This document shows positions 33,920-45,123 of a stretch of DNA of 64,000 nt, piece by piece. Each line of letters starts with the position of its first letter. The first letter of the stretch is position 1. The notes beneath the pieces were generated by a model. The model worked only from the letters and a program-made list of their open reading frames with translations. It did not search any database and was not told where the DNA came from. The position numbers were made by a program, and so were the translations under genes. The stretch comes from Adiantum capillus-veneris (taxonomy: Eukaryota > Streptophyta > Polypodiopsida > Polypodiales > Pteridaceae). Where the stretch lies: the NCBI GenBank assembly GCA_014529385.2, contig CM043942.1, forward strand, positions 32,985,969 to 33,049,968. The letters run 5' to 3'.

Positions 33920-35400
33920 TGTCACCAGCGTGTGACTACTATCTATCCTTTTCGTTGATTTCTTTCTTATTATTTATTTACTTTCACTTTTTGGAAACAC
34001 CCCTCGGGAAATCTAACTGCCCTGCATTGCATAGCTAGTGTGGAACTGTCCAGAGGGAGTCCAGACTTGAGAGCAAGAGAGAGCACTAAGGTTGGACAAA
34101 GACTATGGTTAGCCAAAGTGGGGTCGTTGACTAGCCAAAGCGGAATCCTTTGCTACAGAGGCTACATTTCAGTTTTGGGTGTGGCTGCAGTGTACAAAGG
34201 GGGTCAGATGACCTAGAAAGATACAATGGCAGCATCTCCTAAAATTTAGGGAAACTGCTATTTTGGGACCTAAAAATGTGTTTGTGTCATTACCTCCGGA
34301 ATGACAAGGGGAACATTTTCTTACTCTGCCGTGAAGTCAACTGGGCAACCGGTTGGGAGATTTTTAAGCGGCAACCCCGAAACGGGAAAATGCTTGTAAA
34401 TGTGCCAAGTGGCACCTTCTGGTGCACTTTCCTCATGCAACAAGAAGTGGCGCTGAATTTAGGAGGAAGAGGGCTCATTTGCTGATTTTTGTCACAGGTT
34501 AAGAGCTATGGAGTGCTTGCTTTCCCTCCTATGTACAGTGCGGTGCCAGGAGTGATGCCCTACACGCTACGCACTGCCCTCTCTCTCCCCTATGGCAGTA
34601 TGTTATGCCCCTCTAGTGGGCTTTTCATTTGATCAATGTACAGTTGTGTGGGTTCATGCACGATTGCCGAGGCAAGAGCCTCTTGCACAAGTACTGGATT
34701 AGCTAGCGGCTAATCCCCCGCAGGTACAGGTGAATTCGGAGAGGTTTCATGCCAGAAATCTCGTCCGATTCAAAGGGCAAGTAGCCCTACAAGTGCGGGA
34801 GCTCGAGGACTTGCTACGGATGCGACCGGCACACGAAACGGAGCCCGAAACAGTAAATTACAGCCTGCTGTGTATTTTTGCAGGTATAGGGTTTTGGCCC
34901 TAAACGGTCCCTAATACCCCCAGGAGGTTCGGGGACGCGAAGGGACCGCTGTACAGGTGATCTAGCGCATTTTCGGGGCTGAAAACAGAGAATTCAGCGT
35001 GCTGCAGATTCTCGCCAGGTTTTGCAAAGTGCCCGTATGCGTCGGGAAAGTCAGTCAATGTGTGGGAATACTGACTGTGAAGGGTCCTAGTACAGTTATG
35101 CTGCCGAAATCGGGCTAGAACAATTGAAATTCAGCCAAGTTTGTGCGGGGCAGCTTGTAGGGAACCACAGCGTTTATTCCCTCTTTTGAACAATAAAGAA
35201 ATACCGAAAGGGGCGCCTAAGTTAGGGGCCAATCTGGTGTCGGTCTACTCATACAGGTGCAATCTAGCAGCCTGTATCCCTCTCCCCTTTGTTGTGTCTT
35301 GAAAGTACAGGTAATGTGGACGACAAATTAAATGGGTGAAAGCAAATAAGGTTTAAGTTAAAAGTCTACCGCCCTTTTTAGATATTACAGGCCGGTTTCA
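33920..35400 (+). repeat. Element F 5' LTR
   Basis: It is 1,481 bp. It is followed at once by TGGTTCCATCCCCGGGATC (35401 on), which sits in the primer-site position but is not the initiator-Met type. I cannot assign the tRNA with confidence. Confidence 0.92.
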
Positions 35401-35418
35401 TGGTTCCATCCCCGGGAT
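35401..35418 (+). promoter_or_regulatory. Element F primer-binding site, tRNA unassigned
   Basis: TGGTTCCATCCCCGGGAT starts right after the LTR with TGG, pairing with a tRNA CCA end. It differs from the TGGTATCAGAGC site used by most elements in this window. Confidence 0.6.
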
Positions 35419-35507
35419 CAAATCACTTTTTCCCATAGAAGTGAGCCTTGGTCAGGTTGGGCTTGAAGACACAGGGGATCATAGACCAGACATAGGGAAT
35501 TGCAATT

Positions 35508-36721
35508 ATGGCTGACAGACCAGATGATGTGACTGAAGAGGTTTCCTCCTCACAAGGTCAACAGACACATAAAGTGGGTGAGTCCTCAAGACCACCACAG
35601 ACAGATGATGATATATTCAGGACCCAGTTGGCTACTGCTGTGGCTATGTTCACACAAGTAATGCAGAATCCGAGGTTTTTAGCCTTTCTACAACCTCCTC
35701 TTCCGTCTCAGCAAGTTGGGTCACTGGATCATATTCAAAAGCGTGTCAAGGCTCGAGCACAGGTGATTCATACTGCACAGTCATTGGAAACACCTGTACA
35801 CTTGACGGAGAACATGCAGTCTCCACAACCTGTGCCTAAGGTGCAAGAACAGGTGGCTGAGATGCCAGTCTTTCAAGCTGTACCAGGTCGGCCAGCCACT
35901 TTTCAGCAGCCTATAGGGTTCTAATGGGCAGGGAAGCAACCTACAGGCTATGCAACAGGTCTTCCCACCACCTTCAGTACACCCTGGCTATTTTGGAGGT
36001 GGATCGGTATTCCAGAGCATGGCTGGTCATGCACCTGGAAATCAGTTTTACACGCCAGGAAAAGTGTTTGGGGGTGCTCAAACGATGATGCCTAACCCCA
36101 TGTATGGTGTCACGGACATGCTACCAGGGTTTCAGAGCACTCAGGGCCAATTTAGGATGCCACACGCAAATTTTGGTATGGCTGGAATTACAAATCAGCA
36201 ACCAAATATGGCATTTCCAGGTCAACTTAATTGCGGTCAGGGAACACAGATGAACCCTAACAGTGTTCCCATGTTTCAATCACTTCCATATGATAATTTA
36301 ACGCCGCTGGAGAGGCCAACTCCATACAAAGAAGGTGGCAAAGGTGTGACTTTCACGACCTTTACAGGGTTTGATGATAGGAAGAAGGCTCTCTCATTCC
36401 TCTAGCAGTTTGACAAGGCCTATGCAGGGGGGAAACTTTACAGAGGCTTCAAAGGTCCGCAAGGCAACCACTTTCTTGACAAGGAATGCGGGACAATGGT
36501 GGACAACTTTATTGCTCCAAGGGCAAGCTCCGTCCACATGGATTTATTTCAAGCAGATTTTTGCAGCAGCATGGTTATCTGATGATTTCGAAGCAGATGT
36601 CATGACAGAATGGCACCAGCTAAATGCTGCCACTTGCAAGAATCTGGATGATTACAATCGGAAGTTTTGGAAAGCTCTACTTCCAGTAACTTCCTATAGG
36701 TTTGTGCCATTGACAGAATAG
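35508..36721 (+). pseudogene. Element F Gag, frameshifted
   Basis: It begins with ATG at 35508 (MADRPDDVTEEVSSSQ) and ends early at TAA 35922. A shift at about 35915 moves it to 35926-36405, rich in Gln, Pro, Gly and Met. TAG at 36403-36405 and a shift in a G run (about 36427) lead to 36410-36721, which has the capsid motif NAGQWWTTLL and WHQLNAATCKNLDDYNRKFW. A TAG at 36719-36721 then interrupts a register that otherwise runs on into Pol. Confidence 0.8.
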
Positions 36722-39700
36722 ATTGAAAAATACTATTGTGGCCTACCCAAAGGATTGAGAAAATACTGCACGAAGACCAAAGTCACTACTTTGACGCAGC
36801 TCATCGAGGTAGCAAACACTGGCAATGGTTTGCTCAAGGGAGAAGATTGTGAATTCAATACTGGCGTCAAGGAAGGATCAGCCAAGAAAAATTCAGCAAA
36901 GAAGTATGTTCCCAAGGAGGCTCCGAAAGTGACTCAGGAGCCAGCCAACGCACGGAAAGACAAAGCTACGGCTGAATCAGAGAAGGGACCAACGAAGAAA
37001 TGGAAAAGACGTTTTCCTCGCAAGTCGGAAGAGCAAAAGAAGGTCCTGAGGTCAGAGAACAAATGCTTCATCTGTGAGCAGCCTGGCCACATTGCTTACA
37101 ATTGTCCTACAAAGAAAAGGCCAGCTGATTCTCAAGACAAGGAGGACAGGAAAGGAAAGAAGCCCATGGCTGTTCTAGTGCAAGATATGGTGGGCGACAA
37201 GCCAAATTCAGATGCAAGTGAGCTTTGCAGAGCATGGGGAAAGGTCAGGGATCAAACAGTGCTTATCTTCTTTGATCTAGGTGCCAAAGCCGACTTCATT
37301 TCCCCAGAATTGGCTTCAAAGTTGGGAATCAGACCTGAAGAGATGGGGTATACAACAGAGGCAGGTTTGGCATGTCCTGGCCATACAGAGGCTGTGACAC
37401 CCATCATTGGAAAGTTGCGCCTACATATCCAGTCCTATGTAGATGCTGAAGAATTTTACATCATGCCACTGGACGGATGTGATGTGTTGTTAGGTATTCC
37501 TTGGTTATTTCGTGTACAGGGAATCATGGATGCCTACAACAAAAAGATCATTGTACAGAGCAGGGGAAAGACTCACATTCTGGATGTAAAGCTTAAAGGG
37601 GAGTCTATTCCCACTGTATCAGCTTCTGCTATTACTTCTGTAATGAAAAAGCATCTTTCTGCGTACTTGGTTTTTGCACGTGAAGTGTCAGATTGTGATG
37701 AATCAAATTTATCTGTGCTAGATAAAGAAAGGTCAATGTTTTTACAACAGTATAGTGACTGTTTTTCCGATTCACTACCGTCTCAATTACCACCAGAGAG
37801 ACCCGAGGACCATGCGATAGATTTGGTGCCAGGCAGTAGCCCACCAAATAAGCCTCCGTACAGGGTCAGTGCGGCTCAGCAGAAAGAGATAATGGGCCAA
37901 GTACAGGAGCTGTTAGAAAAGGGGCTGATTCAGCCCAGTTCATCCCCATTCTGTTCTCCAGTGTTGTTGGTGCAGAAAAAGGATGGCTCATGGCGTATGT
38001 GCATCGACTACCGTACACTGAACAAGAATACCATCAAGAATAGGTTCCCTATACCTAGAATTGATGATATTCTGGACAAATTAGAAGGAGCAGTTATGTT
38101 TAGCAGGATAGATCTAAAGAGTGGGTACCATCAGATCCGCATTAGATCAGAGGATGTGCACAAGACTGCTTTTAGAACAACGTTTGGCCTTTACGAATTT
38201 TTAGTGATGCCCTTTGGTCTCACAAATGCTCCTGCTACGTTCAATAGGATGATGGACAGAATTTTCCGTCCACAACTGCAGTTTGTTGGTACATTCTTTG
38301 ATGACATGATAGTCTACTCAAAGAATGAAGAGGAGCATAGGTATCACTTGGCCATTGTGTTCAAAGAGCTACGCAGTCATAGGTTGCTCATCAATGCAAA
38401 GAAAAGTGAATTTTTTCTGGAAGAGATCCACTTTCTGGGACACATTGTCTCAAAGGATGGTGTTATAATGGATCCTGCTAAAGTTGAAGCGATCAAGTCA
38501 TGGCCAAATTTGAAGACGGTGCACGATGTCCGAAGCTTCTTGGGACTATGCTCCTATTACAGAAGGTTTATCCGAAATTTCGCTGAGATTGCTTCACCTT
38601 TACATGCTCTTCAAAAGAAGGCAGTCACCTTTAGATGGACACAGAAAGAGATTTCAGCTTTTAATCTCTTAAAGGAAAAGATAACTTCAGATCCAGTCAT
38701 TGTGTTGCCAGATCTTAGGAAGTCATTTGTGGTCCAGTGTGACGCCTGTGGTAGTAGCATTGGTGCAGTGCTAATGCAAGATGGCAGGGTAGTAGCCTAT
38801 GAGAGCAGAATTTTGCAAGGGCCAGAGATGACCATGCAGGTCTATGAGAAAGAGTTACTGGCTGTGATTCATGCGCTCTTAAGTTGGAAACACTACCTGC
38901 TAGGTGCAGATTTCGTTGTCCAAACGGACCATCAGACCTTGCCATACTTCTTGACACAAACAAAGTTATCTGAGAAGCATATGCGATGGGCAAATATCTT
39001 GTCCATGTTCCATTTTCAGATTGTGCATGTGGAAGGTAAGAAGAACGTTGTGGCTGATGCCTTGTCAAGGAAGCCACAAATTTCAGCTGTGTCAATTCCT
39101 TATCATCATGAACTTGATGATATGAGAGAACAGTATGCAAATGATGAAGATTTTGCAAGGGTCTTCGAGCAGCTAATGGATGAACAACGTCATGAACACT
39201 ATCTTCTCAAAGATGGGTTCATGATGATGCATGGCAGATTGTGTGTCACAAAGCCATTGCGACGCAAAGTTATGGAAGAGAGTCATGTCCCACTGTATGC
39301 AGGGCATCGTGGTATCGATGCTACAGTTAAAGCGGTTGAGACATTCTTCTATTGGCCTACATTGAGAAGAGATGTGGATGCCTTTGTGCAAGAATGCCTA
39401 ATTTGCCAGAAGGTCAAGTTTGACAGGCAAAAGGCACCAGGGTTATTGCAACCACTACCTATTCCAGATAAACCATGGGAAAGTATTGCTATGGATTTTA
39501 TCTTTAATCTTCCGAGAACGCAGACAGGAAACGATGGTATTTGGACCATTATTTGCAGATTTAGCAAACAGACTCATTTTATTCCTGTCAGGAAGAAGAT
39601 AAAACCAGATCAGATGGCACGCTTGTTTATGAGCAATATTTTCAAGTATCATGGCATGCCACAGTCGATTGTTAGCGACCGTGATCCACGCATGACAAGT

Positions 39701-39928
39701 TTGTTCTGGAGAGGCTTGTTTGAGAATATGGGCACAACGCTCAAATTCTCTTCGTCATTTCATCCTCAAACAGATGGGCAGTCAGAAGAGGCAAATTCTA
39801 TTGTCCTAGATCTGCTGAAGTGCTATGTGTCAGAGCATAAAGGAAAGTGGAGCAGTATTTGCCATTGGTGGAGTATGCATACAATAATACAGTGCATTCA
39901 TCAACTAGCAAGGCACCTTTTGAGATAG
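36722..39928 (+). CDS. Element F nucleocapsid-protease-RT-RNase H-integrase
   Basis: The register is open for about 1,070 codons after the TAG at 36719. The CCHC knuckle CFICEQPGHIAYNC lies near 37063. The protease has FFDLGAKADFIS near 37268, where the usual Ser of DSG is Leu, and LLGIPWL near 37490. RT has VLLVQKKDGSWRMCIDYR, RIDLKSGYHQIRI, MPFGLTNAPATFN and the catalytic FFDDM near 38297. RNase H has VVQCDACGSSIG and KNVVADALSRKP. Integrase has the zinc-binding HRGIDA...CLICQK, then AMDFI, SDRDPR and QTDGQSEE carrying the DDE residues. One missing G near 39850 throws the register off and ends the frame at 39928. Confidence 0.92.
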   Translation: MEKYYCGLPKGLRKYCTKTKVTTLTQLIEVANTGNGLLKGEDCEFNTGVKEGSAKKNSAKKYVPKEAPKVTQEPANARKDKATAESEKGPTKKWKRRFPRKSEEQKKVLRSENKCFICEQPGHIAYNCPTKKRPADSQDKEDRKGKKPMAVLVQDMVGDKPNSDASELCRAWGKVRDQTVLIFFDLGAKADFISPELASKLGIRPEEMGYTTEAGLACPGHTEAVTPIIGKLRLHIQSYVDAEEFYIMPLDGCDVLLGIPWLFRVQGIMDAYNKKIIVQSRGKTHILDVKLKGESIPTVSASAITSVMKKHLSAYLVFAREVSDCDESNLSVLDKERSMFLQQYSDCFSDSLPSQLPPERPEDHAIDLVPGSSPPNKPPYRVSAAQQKEIMGQVQELLEKGLIQPSSSPFCSPVLLVQKKDGSWRMCIDYRTLNKNTIKNRFPIPRIDDILDKLEGAVMFSRIDLKSGYHQIRIRSEDVHKTAFRTTFGLYEFLVMPFGLTNAPATFNRMMDRIFRPQLQFVGTFFDDMIVYSKNEEEHRYHLAIVFKELRSHRLLINAKKSEFFLEEIHFLGHIVSKDGVIMDPAKVEAIKSWPNLKTVHDVRSFLGLCSYYRRFIRNFAEIASPLHALQKKAVTFRWTQKEISAFNLLKEKITSDPVIVLPDLRKSFVVQCDACGSSIGAVLMQDGRVVAYESRILQGPEMTMQVYEKELLAVIHALLSWKHYLLGADFVVQTDHQTLPYFLTQTKLSEKHMRWANILSMFHFQIVHVEGKKNVVADALSRKPQISAVSIPYHHELDDMREQYANDEDFARVFEQLMDEQRHEHYLLKDGFMMMHGRLCVTKPLRRKVMEESHVPLYAGHRGIDATVKAVETFFYWPTLRRDVDAFVQECLICQKVKFDRQKAPGLLQPLPIPDKPWESIAMDFIFNLPRTQTGNDGIWTIICRFSKQTHFIPVRKKIKPDQMARLFMSNIFKYHGMPQSIVSDRDPRMTSLFWRGLFENMGTTLKFSSSFHPQTDGQSEEANSIVLDLLKCYVSEHKGKWSSICHWWSMHTIIQCIHQLARHLLR

Positions 39929-40569
39929 TTGAAGGTGGCAAGAAAGTTCCTCCCATACTGCATACAAAGGACAAGATATTTGAAGCAGATAAGTATATTC
40001 AGGACATGGATGAAATGTACAAGAAGGTCAAAGTGGCCTTAGAAAAGACTCAGGCAAAGCAAAAGAAAGGAGCTGATCTTCACCGTCGTGAAGTGGTATA
40101 TTCACTTGGTGATTGGGTGCTTTTGTGCTTTGAAAAGGCAAGGTTAAAGAAAATGAAGAGCAAGGAAAGACTGTTTCCAAAGCTCAGCGTGCGTTACTAT
40201 GGGCCTTTTCAAGTGTGCGACATAATCAGTGATGTTGCATATAGGCTGAAATTGCCTGACAGTTGGAAGATTCACAATGCATTTCATGTGAGTCTTCTCA
40301 GACCCTATGTCGGTGATGTGCCAGAGGATATGCCAGCTGAAGATCAATAGGAAGTCAAGGAACTTGACGAGATCTTGGTCCCGGAACACATTTTGGCACA
40401 TCAAGAAAGAAAAGTGAAAGGCAAGGTTGCTAGGCATTACTTGGTAAAGTTCAGAAACTATCCACCAATGGATGCTAAGTGGATGGAAGAAGGTGAACTT
40501 GCAGAGTCACCAAATGTGTTATCACTTTACCTGGAAGCCTTCAATTTGCAACCTACCTTGACCCCTTGA
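39847..40569 (+). pseudogene. Element F integrase C-terminus and chromodomain, one in-frame TAG
   Basis: It resumes integrase with EQYLPLVEYAYNNTVHSST and the GKKVPP segment. The GPY/F-like region (KLSVRYYGPFQV, YRLKLPDSWKIHNAFHVSLL) follows. TAG at 40348-40350 interrupts, and the same register continues with a chromodomain (KGKVARHYLVKFRNYP, KWMEEGEL) to TGA at 40567-40569. The domain is typical of chromovirus integrases and would bind histone marks. Confidence 0.88.
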
Positions 40570-41142
40570 GTTTCAAAGCTACATGGATTGTCAGTGTGAC
40601 AATGGCTTCTGAAACAAATGATGTACATGGTATTTAAAGTGAGCTCAAATGAAATACAGGTTACATGAATGTTAGAGCTGTACAGATTGTCGGTTTGGCA
40701 ATTGCTTTTATGGAATGTCCAAAAGTTTGCTTAGTGCTATAGAAGTGAGTATTTCTTGTCAGTTTGTCAAGGATACAGTAATTGCTTCTATTAAAGGATA
40801 CATGTGTAACTGCATTCTTAAACTGTCGGTATGGGTATGCTCGAAAGTGTTACGGGATCCAACATGTACTATAAGACAGTGGCAAAATGTGTAGCTATCA
40901 TTTTGTCATTGGAAAGTTAGTGACTCAAAGCAATGGCAGAGTACGAAGCTACCACTATGTCATTGGGACAGGGTTCACACACAGGCAATACATGTGTCGA
41001 CAAGGTGTTGAATACACCAGGGTTGACAATGAGCATGTATGTGTCGTACATGTGTCGACAGGTGTTGAATACATCAGTGTTGACTGTGAGCATGTACGAC
41101 ATAGATGCAAACGAGGACGTTTGAGATTTCAAGAGAGGGGTA
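40570..41142 (+). other. Element F 3' untranslated region with 60-bp tandem repeat
   Basis: No coding frame is supported. At about 40987-41104 a unit of about 60 bp occurs twice in tandem (ATGTGTCGACA-GGTGTTGAATACA core). The polypurine tract at 41131-41140 follows. Confidence 0.7.
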
Positions 41143-42736
41143 TGTCACCAGCGTGTGACTACTATCTATCCTTTTTGTTGATTTCTTTCTTATTATTCAT
41201 TTACTTTCACTTTTTGGAAACACCCCTCGGGAAATCTAACTGCCCTGCATTGCATAGCTAGTGTGGAACTGTCCAGAGGGAGTCCAGGCCTGAGGGCAAC
41301 AGAGAGCACTAAGGTTGGACAAAGACTATGGTTAGCCAAAGTGGGGTCATTGACTAGCCAAAGCGGAATCCTTTGCTACAGAGGCTACATTTCAGTTTTG
41401 GGTGTGGCTGCAGTGTACAAAGGGGGTCAGATGACCTAGAAAGATACAATGGCAGCATCTCCTAAAATTTAGGGAAACTGCTATTTTGGGACCTAAAAAT
41501 GTGTTTGCGTCATTACCTCCGGAATGACAAGGGGAACATTTTCTTACTCTGCCGTGAAGTCAACCGGGCAACCGGTTGGGAGATTTTTAAGCGGCAACCC
41601 CGAAACGAGAAAATGCTTGTAAATGTGCCAAGTGGCACCTTCTGGTGCACTTTCCTCATGCAACAAGAAGTGGCGCTGAATTTAGGAGGAAGAGGGCTCA
41701 TTTGCTACTTTTTGTCACAGGTTAAGAGCTATGGAGTGCTTGCTTTCCCTCCTATGTACAGTGCAGTGCCAGGAGTGATGCCCTACACGCTACGCACTGC
41801 CCTCTCTCTCCCCTATGGCAGTATGTTATGCCCCTCTAGTGGGCTTTTCATTTGACCAATGTACAGTTGTGTGGGTTCATGCGCGATTGCCGAGGCAAGA
41901 GCCTCTTGCACAGGTACTGGATTAGCTAGCGGCTAATCCCTCGCAAGTACAGGTGAATTCGGAGAGGTTTCACGCCAGAAATCTCGTCCGATTCAAAGGG
42001 CAAGTAGCCCTACAGGTGCGGGAGCTCGAGGACTTGCTACGGATGCGACCGGCACGCGAAACGGAGCCCGAAACAGTAAATTACAGCCTGATGTGTATTT
42101 TTGCAGGTTTAGGGTTTTGGCCCTACAGGTGCGGGAGTTCGAGGACTTGCTACGGATGCGACCGGCACGCGAAACGGAGCCCGAAACAGTAAATTACAGC
42201 CTGCTGTGTATTTTTGCAGGTTTAGGGTTTTGGCCCTAAACGGTCCCTAATACCCCCAGGAGGTTCGGAGACGCGAGGGGACAGTTGTACAGGTGATCTG
42301 GCGCATTTTCGGGGCTGAAAACAGAGAATTCAGCGTGCTGCAGATTCTCGCCAGGTTTTGCAAAGTGCTCGTATGCGTCGGGAAAGTCAGTCAATGTGTG
42401 GGAATACTGACTGTGAAGGGTCTTAGTACAGTTATGCTGCCGAAATCGGGCTGGAACAGTTGAAATTCAGCCAAGTTTGTGCGGGGCAGCTTGTAGGGAA
42501 CCACAACGTTTATTCCCTCTTTTGAACAATAAAGAAATACCGAAAGGGGCGCCTAAGTTAGGGGCCAATCTAGTGTCGGTCTACTCATACAGGTGCAATC
42601 TAGCAGCCTGTATCCCTCTCCCCTTTGTTGTGTCTTGAAAGTACAGGTAAAGTGGACGACAAATTAAATGGGTGAAAGCAAATAAGGTTTAAGTTTAAAG
42701 TCTACCGCCCTTTTTGGATATTACAGACCAGTTTCA
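41143..42736 (+). repeat. Element F 3' LTR with 113-bp tandem duplication
   Basis: It is 1,594 bp, exactly 113 bp longer than the 5' LTR. The segment beginning CCCTACAGGTGCGGGAG at 42008 is repeated from 42121 and ends at the same GGTTTTGGCC junction. The 5' LTR has one copy (34786-34900). Otherwise the LTRs differ by scattered substitutions. Confidence 0.93.
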
Positions 42737-42757
42737 ATAATCATGCACTAATCCATA

Positions 42758-42816
42758 CAGTACGTACTGATTCGTACCGTACGGATGTAGCGTACTGAAT
42801 GAATCAGTACGTACTG
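42758..42816. repeat. Short inverted repeat with palindromic arms
   Basis: CAGTACGTACTGATTC (42758-42773) and GAATCAGTACGTACTG (42801-42816) are perfect 16-bp inverted repeats with a 27-bp loop. Each arm also contains the palindrome CAGTACGTACTG. It may be a tiny MITE remnant. Confidence 0.8.
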
Positions 42817-42949
42817 ATGCAACCTTGGAAAGGGGCGCTAGTCTTTGGGGCCAGTGCTGTCTAGGGGTGGAACTCTACCACTCCATGTCTCGCGTGGATT
42901 TTCTCTCTCTTTTCTTTTTCCACTTGTTTTGAAGTACTAAAAAGTGTTG

Positions 42950-43969
42950 TCAGTGTGAGTTGCAATAATATCTCTGTTTTCTTCCAATCGGTCACCAAAA
43001 GTGATTACAAGCAGTAACAGTAAAGTTTTAACAACTACCGTGTATTTGTCTGGTGATGCCATTAATTGGTATCGAGCCTGGCAAGAGGCATCCACAGTAT
43101 CTAGATCATTTGAAAGAGGATTGGGAGATCTTAAGCAAAATGGGACTCCTGTTATGTCTTTTTCTAATCGTGTTTTGCAGATTTTAGGCGAGGATCGCAA
43201 GGAGACTTTCCTTTCTGGTTTGGACGAATACATCAAATACGCCATCAAGATTGCACTAGAGCAAGAAATGAAGCACAACAAAGGTAAGCCTAAGAAGAAC
43301 AAGTCCAGTACCCAACAAAAGCAACAAAATCAACTGAGTGGTGAGAACAATGATAAGAACCACAGTACCTCTTCTTCTTCTCAATCTTTCACTACACCTA
43401 AAGCACAAAACTCTTCACCTAGTAGTGATAATGAAGAAAAGGGTAAAACTTAGAAAAACCGTACATTGACCCCTCATGAAAAATCTACTAAAGGAGTAGT
43501 TGGAGGATGGTTAAGTATTGAAGAAGGAACCGAGTATGGAAAAAAAGGAAGATGTTTTAAGTGTCACACTAAAGGTCACCTAAAAAGAGATTGTCCTAAG
43601 GAATCACCTAAGAAAGAACCCACAACACCCACATCTTCTGTTAGTGTCATAAATGAGCAAAGTAATGTGCACCAAGTTTCCAATGATCATCCTCATGAAT
43701 CTCTCAGTAAGTGTTATGGTCATATGAATGGTCAACGCATTGTGATCTTGCTCGACCCTGGCAATATGCATGATGTCATCAATGATTCTCTTGTGAAGAG
43801 CGCACATTTAGAAGCTATTCCAACAGATCCCATTGCGGTTTCTGGATTTGCTCCTTGCATGCACTCTTCAATCACACATGAATGTCCTAAAGTACAAGTC
43901 CCAGTACAAAATGTAGCTTTTTGTTATAAGTTTATTGTATCTCCTCAGTCTACTAGGTGTAGGCAGTAG
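42950..43969 (+). pseudogene. Gag-protease remnant of a family-A relative
   Basis: The register has TVYLSGDAINWYRAW and an abbreviated capsid region. TAG at 43451-43453 interrupts, and the same register continues with the CCHC knuckle CFKCHTKGHLKRDC (about 43555-43597) and a protease-like stretch (IVILLDPGNMHDVI, where DPG replaces the usual DSG). RT, RNase H and integrase are absent; an LTR-like sequence follows within a few hundred bases, so the middle of the element was deleted. The capsid motif matches the minus-strand Gag at 46486-47019. Confidence 0.8.
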
Positions 43970-44199
43970 GGAGTGTTTCCATGATAGGTCATTAGTATCG
44001 AGCCTATGTACTAGGTAGTATCAACATGTGAAGCACCTCTTATTAATAATGTTTATATTATGGATAATTGCCCAGCATTATAGAAGACTTGGGGGTCAAT
44101 CTCGCATGCAAATTACTGCTCAACCTAGATTGCAGCTTGCCTGCATTATAAAAGTGACCACCCCTCGGGTCACACCTCAATATACGTTAGTAAAGCACC

Positions 44200-44906
44200 A
44201 CCTCAAGGCAGTCAGCCCACAGTACCCAGCATGCCTAGCATTTTCATCAGGCAAGACCAGATTAGCACCGCAGACCCAGATCAGCCCCAACGTTCTTGCA
44301 TTCCTTAGCATCCCGTCAGAAGTTCCACCTTTCATCCTTACACCAGCATTTTTCAGCCAGTAGATCTTCTCCATCATCATCACCAACAATTTGTAGATCT
44401 CAACCCTAGAACACTAGCGTTTCTAGTTTCAGCCAAAGCATCGTCAGATCAGCATCAACTTGCAGATCCGAGCCAAAACCACCAGCGGTTTTAGTTTTCA
44501 GCCATCTTCCTCATCAAAATTCGCAGGTTAGCCCTGCAGTTACAGATCCCAGTCAAACAGCCTAGCATTTTCAAATTTCAGCCCTTAGCCTTGCAACTCA
44601 AGCATCTACCGCACAATCTCATCAGCATTTCAACATCTAGATCCATTGTATTAGCATTTGTGCAATCTGAAGCAAATACCTCCCTAGCGATAATGAGGGG
44701 GGCCCTTGGAGGGGCTTCGGGACCAATTTGGAGTTGGTCTTCTCTCTCTCTCTATCACTCACAGAACCTTTTCACTCACATTATCATTCTCTCCCCTCTC
44801 TCTCTAGTCTATTGCACATCTCTCTCATGAATTGAAGGAACCTTGTGTATGTACTCAGTACTCATCCAGAGTTATCACCTTAAATCACTTTCGTTGCACA
44901 TAACAC
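44200..44906 (+). repeat. Family-A-related LTR (right part), plus orientation
   Basis: It carries the AGC(G/A)TTTT-type motifs, CAGATCAGCC-like words, a CT-rich tract, CACAGAACCTT and the ending CGTTGCACATAACA. It aligns with the reverse complement of 47546-48000. The left boundary is unclear and may lie as far left as about 43970. No primer site follows, so it acts as the 3' LTR of the truncated gag-protease element. Confidence 0.65.
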
Positions 44907-45119
44907 TTTGCAATTAACTTATGAACCAAGCCCAAGAAACCACTTAATGCCTAAGATTATATCACATCCACCTAGAGAAGAAACAACAAACTTGCGGCAA
45001 AAGGGTACTGTGCATCATTTCTTGCTTGAGAGCGATCCTAAGGGCATAGGAACTTCACGTCATATTGGATGTACTCATCCAAACCAAAAAGAAAAGTTTC
45101 CTTACAATCCTCATCCGAC
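44907..45119. other. Unassigned flank of the inverted-repeat element
   Basis: AT-rich sequence with a short Cys/His-containing frame; nothing recognisable. Confidence 0.3.
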
Positions 45120-45123
45120 TTAA

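Larger units (their letters stand above)
33920..42736 (+). mobile_element. Element F: Ty3 chromovirus (8.8 kb)
   Basis: The LTRs are 33920-35400 and 41143-42736 (TGTCACCAGCG...GTTTCA), with a perfect 5-bp target duplication ATAAT (33915-33919, 42737-42741). A polypurine tract AAGAGAGGGG lies at 41131-41140. Pol has the order protease-RT-RNase H-integrase and ends in a chromodomain, which defines chromoviruses. Chromodomains of this group are known to steer integration to particular chromatin. Frameshifts, three in-frame TAG codons and a DLG instead of DSG protease motif make this copy defective. Confidence 0.95.

Noticed and set aside
38715-39158. Minus-strand frame opposite element F Pol as a gene
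   Set aside because: It is the shadow of the RNase H coding strand with no domain of its own.
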